A DNA stretch of 64,000 nt from Liolophura sinensis. Lineage: Eukaryota; Mollusca; Polyplacophora; Chitonida; Chitonidae. Positions 59,007-64,000 of this stretch are shown here, in pieces. The translations under genes were made by a program, and so were the position numbers. Within the stretch, counting starts at the first letter, position 1. Every line of letters begins with the position of its first letter. The notes under the pieces were generated by a model. It was not told the origin of the DNA. It saw only the letters and a list, made by a program, of their open reading frames with translations, and did no database searches. The stretch spans positions 19,110,017 through 19,174,016 of the forward strand of contig NC_088307.1 of NCBI RefSeq assembly GCF_032854445.1. Direction: 5' to 3'.

Positions 59007-59244
59007 TCTGCCATTTGTTAGACAAGACTTTTAACTCTCCAGAAACATCATTTTCTGGTTCTTTTGTTGATCTGTCATTTGTTCCATGAGACTTTTGACT
59101 CTCCAAAACAAGGAATATCAGTTGTTGGTTCTTGTGTTGATCCTTCATCCGTTTGATGAGACTTTTTGACTCCCAGAAAATAGATGTGTCAGTTGTTGGT
59201 TGTTTTATTGATTATTAAATGTTGATTTTTCATATGTTTGACAG

Positions 59245-59415
59245 GACACTGATTTGGACGCCGGAGATGACATGATAATAATTTATAACAGAGTGCCCAA
59301 AACAGGGAGTACTTCCTTTGCCGGGATTGCCTATGAGCTTTGCTCCAAAAACGGGTACCATGTACTTCATCTCAACGTCACGAAGAATTCACATATTTTA
59401 TCGCTTTCTGACCAG
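59245..59415 (+). CDS. HS2ST1: Heparan sulfate 2-O-sulfotransferase, coding exon 3 (PAPS-binding loop)
   Basis: This 171-bp exon codes residues 71-127, the start of the sulfotransferase fold. HS2ST transfers sulfate from PAPS to the 2-O position of iduronic (less often glucuronic) acid in heparan sulfate, in the Golgi lumen. The 5'-phosphosulfate-binding loop [10 protein letters not shown] is clear; K89 corresponds to catalytic-site K83 of the vertebrate enzyme, six residues offset. [20 protein letters not shown] follows the family closely, including the N-glycosylation sequon N114-V-T (vertebrate N108). Vertebrate enzymes have Ala where this one has Gly after KT, a mild change. The acceptor is catatgtttgacag and the donor CAG|gtaaaa. 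It is in phase 0 at both ends. Confidence 0.97.
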
Positions 59416-60785
59416 GTAAAAGGCCTTGCTTTATTCTAATGTTAAATTTTGCTGTAATTGTCAGCCTCTTCTTCCTCTCCGGCCATATATGGAAAGGTCT
59501 GTCAGCAACCTGCGAATGGTTGTGGGTTTCCCCTGGGCTCTGCCCGGTTTCCACCCACCATAATGCTTGCCGCCGTCGTATAAGTGATATATTCTTGAGT
59601 ATGGCGTAAAACACCAATCAAATAAATAAAAAAATATCATCTTCTTGACCACTTTCAAATCCAGCTCTTGCTGTTTTGACCACGGCTTGTGTCTCATAGT
59701 TGATTAGTGATTTTGAGCCAGACAGTGCACAATAAAAAGAAGAGGGCCTTGGAATCATCTTGCTACTTGCTAAAAGCACAAAATGTCAAACAAGCTTCAT
59801 GAATACATGGCTCAGTTGTAAATTGTGAGAGAAATAATTTGCATGCTGGTGCACAAATTGCATCTTGTAAGCAAGCGTTAATCCAATGAAAAGGCTGAAT
59901 ACATAAAATTGTTTTCAGAAGATAATTACTATGTATACCTACTACGTATTCCCATACTTCCTCCTGTTTTTTAAGTGATACATGAAAACATACTATAAAT
60001 CAAAGAATATGGCTTTACGGAAAGTTAAGAAAGATACATGTATATGTCAAAAAAATGGGGGAAAAAGTGCCCTTTATTAGAAATAAATCTTAATATCTCC
60101 TCTCTTTCGTGCATATTTTCCGTCAATGATCCGAAATATTAATAAATGACATCGTCGATGTACGTTCATGTACCAGTAACGCAAAATCAGCATTTCACCC
60201 CATGGTCCCCACAGTCTCCGCCTCCCCCCAACACAGTTTTTGGACAAGCTATCACCATTGATGTCAGCACAGCCGACTGACCATTGGGGCCTTAGAAAAA
60301 TTGTCAGTTTAAAGCCATTTTATGCCACTCTTTGGTACTTCTGTATGTTTTGTGTGTCCTTTAAGCTTCACATATTTGCTCTGTCTTACTGTGTGATTGG
60401 TTCCATGTCACAGAGATGCCATGGGAGTCCTGTGTCTCAAAAATTCTCTAGGCTTATTTCATGCTTTGACAGAAATTTATCCTTAGAATATAATCATATA
60501 TTAACTCAGTCAATTTTTACAAAAATGTTCTTCCCCAAAGCCTTTACAAACAAAAACAATACATAGAAACTTTTATGCACTTACACAAGGGGCAAATATG
60601 ACTGCTTAGTCCGCAACTGTCTCAACCAGCAGGTGAGGCAGGGTAGTGGAAGGCAGCCCATTACCGACCCCCCTTCCCGCCCCGCTTGCCGGCAGGAACA
60701 CCATACACACATGTACAAAGCACAAACGAAGTGAATGGGAGACTGAATTGTATGGGATATATATTAGTTTTTCATTTCTTTTCAG
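59416..60785 (+). other. HS2ST intron 3 (1.37 kb)
   Basis: Bounded by gtaaaa and a strong tttcatttcttttcag acceptor. It contains a truncated SINE at 59465-59630 and a diverged repeat at 60240-60340. The latter resembles 61790-61920 (agctatcaccNttgatgtca, gactgaccattg, ttaaagccattttt). Confidence 0.85.
59465..59630 (+). mobile_element. SINE family 1, 5'-truncated, in intron 3
   Basis: From CCTCTCCGGCCATATATGGA to GTAAAACACCAATCAAATAA and an A-rich tail. TCTTCTT on both sides may be a short target duplication. It lies 50 bp after HS2ST exon 3. Confidence 0.88.
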
Positions 60786-60871
60786 TTCCGCTTTGTAAAT
60801 AACATTTCTACATGGGAGTCAAAAAAGCCTGCAATGTATCATGGACATTTAGCTTATTTGGAATTCTCCAG
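60786..60871 (+). CDS. HS2ST1: Heparan sulfate 2-O-sulfotransferase, coding exon 4 (catalytic His)
   Basis: An 86-bp exon codes residues 128-155 and ends in phase 2 at CCAG|gtaagt. The peptide FRFVNNISTWESKKPAMYHG and then HLAYLEFS aligns without gaps to the family block that carries the catalytic histidines. H146 and H148 occupy the places of vertebrate H140 and H142, the second being the proposed general base. N133-I-S keeps the second sequon (vertebrate N127). The remaining roughly 200 residues, including the 3'-phosphate-binding loop and substrate-binding C terminus, are expected on exons beyond position 64000, so the gene is partial here and nothing suggests a pseudogene. Confidence 0.97.
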
Positions 60872-61448
60872 GTAAGTCATTTGCATCGATTTTGGATGAC
60901 AATACCAAAATCTTTTTTCAGATTATGTAACTTTACAGCCAACAGCACAGTAGTGACATTTTAAAGTCCAAAGGCTCTTAAATTTCTGGATTGTCTCCTA
61001 GAAAATGTGATGTTACACTAATAATTCCATATCCCAAAGGGTATCAATATTGGGTATCAATGATATTATTGACCTCAGATTAGAAACAAACATTTTAAGC
61101 CATCGGTGGGGATTGCTTTTTGACTTGATTAACTTGACGTAAATAGTATTTGGCTTAATTAATGTGATTATTCAGGAAACTGAGAGTGCTGAATGAAATC
61201 ACTGTTGCATTTTCAAGAAACGATCACAAGAAACACCACTGAAAATACATTGTACAGCTGTTGTAACCTTAGATTTTGTTTTTGCTGTATCAGTTGCAGT
61301 CAGATAAGATGTTTGTGATTTTCGTTGTGGTCTTGATTCCTCATTATGGCACACTTAAAGATTCCAGAAAAGTGGCTCTAAAAAGAAGATTAATGTTATA
61401 CGTGGTGGGAACCCCACCACCATGATTAGTTACGCCACTATTTTACCC

Positions 61449-61661
61449 CAATTCCTCATCTTTTTAGCATATGGAAGAGGAACTTCGAGTGCAATTCACG
61501 CACACTTTGATGTTGATTTTGGAGACAAAACTACATTGGTTGGAGTGTCCAATTTCAGGGCTTCACAAGAAGTGTAATTTTATCAGACTACACAGAATAA
61601 TGCCTTCCGAATATGTTTGAATAAACACCTTGCAAACATGCGAAAGGGTTGAAGAATCACA
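61449..61661 (+). mobile_element. MITE family A copy
   Basis: CAATTCCTCATCTTTTTAGC at the left, GAAAGGGTTGAAGAATCAC at the right, with the full interior (aaaactacattggttggagt, caatttcagggcttcacaag). Confidence 0.85.
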
Positions 61662-62299
61662 TTTACACTGTGCTCATTTTCCGTCACTTGCTTGTTAGAG
61701 ATGTTGTCAGGAATGAAGTTCATACTTGAAATGCGAGACAAGCTACTAAAATGTTACTGATTCAGACTCTTAGCCTTGCGATTCAGACTCTTGCCCTGCG
61801 GACGTGTTTTGACAGCTATCACCCTTGACATCACCCACACGCTTGATGACAAGCTACTGAATTTCCGGACTGACCACTGAAGCTTTAGGAAGACTGTGGA
61901 TTAAAGCCATTTTTAGCTCTCAGAACAAGACGGAGAAGCTTTTTTTGTGCTTTTACATGCTGCAACTGGTCATGAACTGCATAGTAAGGAATTAAAAAAA
62001 AAAACAACAAAAACTGCAGCTTTTATGAATCATTTAAGCACATTTTGTTCTCCACCAGTCTGCGTGAGAGTAGAATACATATAGCTGTTTTATAAGCAGA
62101 AGTGCACATTATTTTATCCTACTGTACATGTATTTTAAATGCTGGTGTAGCAAAAATTCTTAAACATGACTGTATATAATACACAAAAAACCTTGAATTT
62201 CACTGAAAATTACTTGTTTTTTTTTTACTGACACTTCTAATGGTATTAACCTCAACTCATCATTTACATTCGCTTTAACCAAATATTTGCACTGATGTG

Positions 62300-63600
62300 T
62301 TTCCATTGTATTTTAACATGGCTGCACATCACGGGCTCATTAATACTACTGCGCTGATGGTCACCTCCCATCCTCTCGACGAAGGACGCGCGAAGAGTGC
62401 GGCTTGATCTTTTTTTTAAACCAGCCATGGAGTATTTGTCATGTCCTCCATGAAAGATTGGTGTTTCTGCAGAGAGTGTTAGATTCTGAAACAAGTGGAA
62501 AAAGGCTTCATTTCTTGTCAAATTCTTCATTAAGCATTTCTTGTTGTCGATCGTTTTGATGTTTTTCCTTGGAATTGGGATTATGGTTTGATTCAACCTC
62601 GTACAGGCAGATCAATCAATGGTCCAATTAGTAGACAAAGTTTTTTTTTCCGCTGCGGAGAAACTTTTTTTTTTTTTTTTTCATTCTTTGATACATGTAT
62701 ATTCGGGTCAACACAGTGATCAGATATTTATGCTGTCTTTCTGTCTTGTTTTTCCACGGAAAGTCCTCAGGGAAAACTTGGGTATAGTGTTGGAAATAGT
62801 GAACCTAATTTGCTGACCTATTTCAGTGCTCCTGACAACTATGCTTTCGTGTTTTTTTTTGGTTTTTTTCTTCGCTTTTTTTCTTCCACTTCGAATCCAA
62901 TGATGTATGATAATTTGGCTAGTTTCTTCATCAATGTTAAAACCATCCTGTTCATTGCTATCATGATCAGCCAATCACAGACTCTGTGACAAATGATCTT
63001 GGAAAGAAAAGAGGCAGTCAGTCGCCATGAATCACCGTGGAAACCTCGTGCTATCTATGTGATTTGTGGCCGGTCTCAGTAGAAACTGGAGAGCCCCTTC
63101 CAGAAAGGACTGGAGTGTTTCCCTTCGCTCAGAGTTGCTTTTATAGCAGAATGGTTGAACCATGCAATTTGCAGAATAAATACGGTCGTAATTTTCTTTC
63201 TGTCCGGCACAGTTTTTGAACTCCTCTCAAGAAGCCTTAGTCTTGCATACTATGTGAGTCATTTAATAGTCAAAGAGGGGGGTTGTCCAACAAAAAGGGG
63301 TTTTGGACAAGGGAAAAGGGTGCTTTTCCAACCCCTCTAAGAGGCCAAGATTGTGATGGGAAAGCAATAGAGGGTCAGAGACAGCTGGTGAAATAGCGAT
63401 GAACGATGAAATTTGATCAAGAAACGGTCAACGGTTGTGCCGCGAAGTGTATAATGGGGACGGTTCAGTCCAAGAGTTTGATCTGGCTGTCAAACATCGT
63501 CCTGGGATAGGCATGTGTCAATATTTGGACAGAGCTCATGCGGAGCTTTGGTCAAATCAATATTGCTCGTGACAGAACTAATCATGTAAAGCGATCAATT
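62300..63600. promoter_or_regulatory. Candidate regulatory segment in intron 4
   Basis: Two repeat-poor pieces, about 62300-62600 and 63000-63600, have CpG-containing, balanced sequence (CTCGACGAAGGACGCGCG, GGTTGTGCCGCGAAGTG). They are separated by poly-T stretches. Several open frames of 60-110 codons occur but none is recognisable. Any regulatory role is an inference from composition only. Confidence 0.25.
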
Positions 63601-63603
63601 TCA

Positions 63604-63920
63604 GTGATAGTGGATAATTACCGAGCTATCTGTCTTGTCCGAGGACAACTCGCTTGGTTCGTCTGCTCCTGATCCAAAAGCGACCATTTTATTTTTTTCT
63701 GTGTCGCCATCATTTGTCTGATCTTGTCTAACCCAAATGTCTATGGGCCAAATTGATAAACCAGAATAAACATACACACCAGGGAAGTCTGTGCCAGATA
63801 TCATTGCAGCAATAATGATACAGGTGATACTGTTGGGTAGCTTGCCAAAATCGTCCACAGCAATTGCTTTTGTGAACGTGCCAATGTCCACTGCGAGGCG
63901 ATTGGCTTTGGTAACTAATT
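63604..63920 (-). CDS. Possible minus-strand exon or chance ORF
   Basis: About 105 codons are open on the minus strand, from an acceptor-like ttttaacaattag to a donor-like AGCTCG|gtaatt. The peptide includes VDIGTFTKAIAVDDFGKLPN and SGTDFPGVYVYSGLSIWPID, which is less repetitive than most chance frames here. No family is recognised and there is no ATG near the left boundary. It would be antisense, inside the HS2ST gene. Confidence 0.2.
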
Positions 63921-64000
63921 GTTAAAATAACAGGAAATGATATTTGTTAGTTCGCGCACTTATGGAGCCTAATCAGAACTTTTGTCTCTTAGGGCATGGA

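Larger units (their letters stand above)
39890..59244 (+). other. HS2ST intron 2 (19.4 kb)
   Basis: Bounded by gttagt and tttgacag. It contains the island at 41 kb, the densest cluster of family 1 SINEs (40.3-47.9 kb) and the 29-bp minisatellite at 51.7-53.0 kb. Within 53000-55140 and 56740-58130 I see no feature beyond poly-T tracts. Confidence 0.8.
60872..64000 (+). other. HS2ST intron 4, first 3.1 kb
   Basis: Opens with gtaagt; no acceptor followed by recognisable HS2ST sequence occurs before the window ends. It contains a MITE at 61449-61661 and a repeat-poor stretch from about 62300 to 63950. Confidence 0.7.

Noticed and set aside
62264-62974. Minus-strand frames of 110 and 84 codons
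   Set aside because: No recognised domain, a non-ATG start in the 84-codon case, and long A/T tracts inside. Chance frames of this length are common across the window.

Overview
This is eukaryotic, intron-rich, AT-rich animal DNA. The abundant tRNA-derived SINEs, the recurrent TACATGTA words and the protein similarity suggest a lophotrochozoan, most probably a mollusc. That assignment is an inference. No bacterial operon, CRISPR array, rRNA gene or intact autonomous transposon was seen.

The one gene identified with confidence is the 5' part of a heparan sulfate 2-O-sulfotransferase (HS2ST) gene on the + strand. Four coding exons are visible: 6338-6473, 39816-39889, 59245-59415 and 60786-60871. 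All have GT-AG splice sites and consistent phases. Together they encode about 155 residues: a type II Golgi membrane anchor, a stem, the PAPS-binding loop (RVPKTGSTS) and the YHGH catalytic motif. The rest of the catalytic domain lies beyond the right edge. Introns 1 (33.3 kb) and 2 (19.4 kb) make up most of the window.

On the - strand, in the first 4.2 kb, there are exons of an unidentified gene running leftwards out of the window: 2058-2115, 1274-1347, 100-180 and perhaps a first exon at 4081-4167. It appears to be divergent from HS2ST.

Nearly everything else is repeat. Family 1 is a roughly 260-bp tRNA-derived SINE with about 20 copies, many with target-site duplications. A second, related SINE group is longer. 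A roughly 215-bp terminal-inverted-repeat element has nine copies, and a roughly 220-bp element with TACCCTAAATGA ends has several. There are also foldback elements and a run of minisatellites (31.4-32.2, 33.5-35.5, 42.5-42.7 and 51.7-53.0 kb). A 1.26-kb element bounded by about 105-bp inverted repeats contains a higher-order minisatellite.

A few repeat-poor, CpG-containing islands in the introns (about 26.8-27.5, 28.8-29.3, 41.0-41.8 and 62.3-63.6 kb) look like candidate regulatory elements. Their function cannot be shown from the sequence alone. I found no clear new biological system. The most unusual items are the inverted-repeat element with its minisatellite interior, the minisatellite chain beside it, and a two-codon upstream ORF overlapping the HS2ST start codon.
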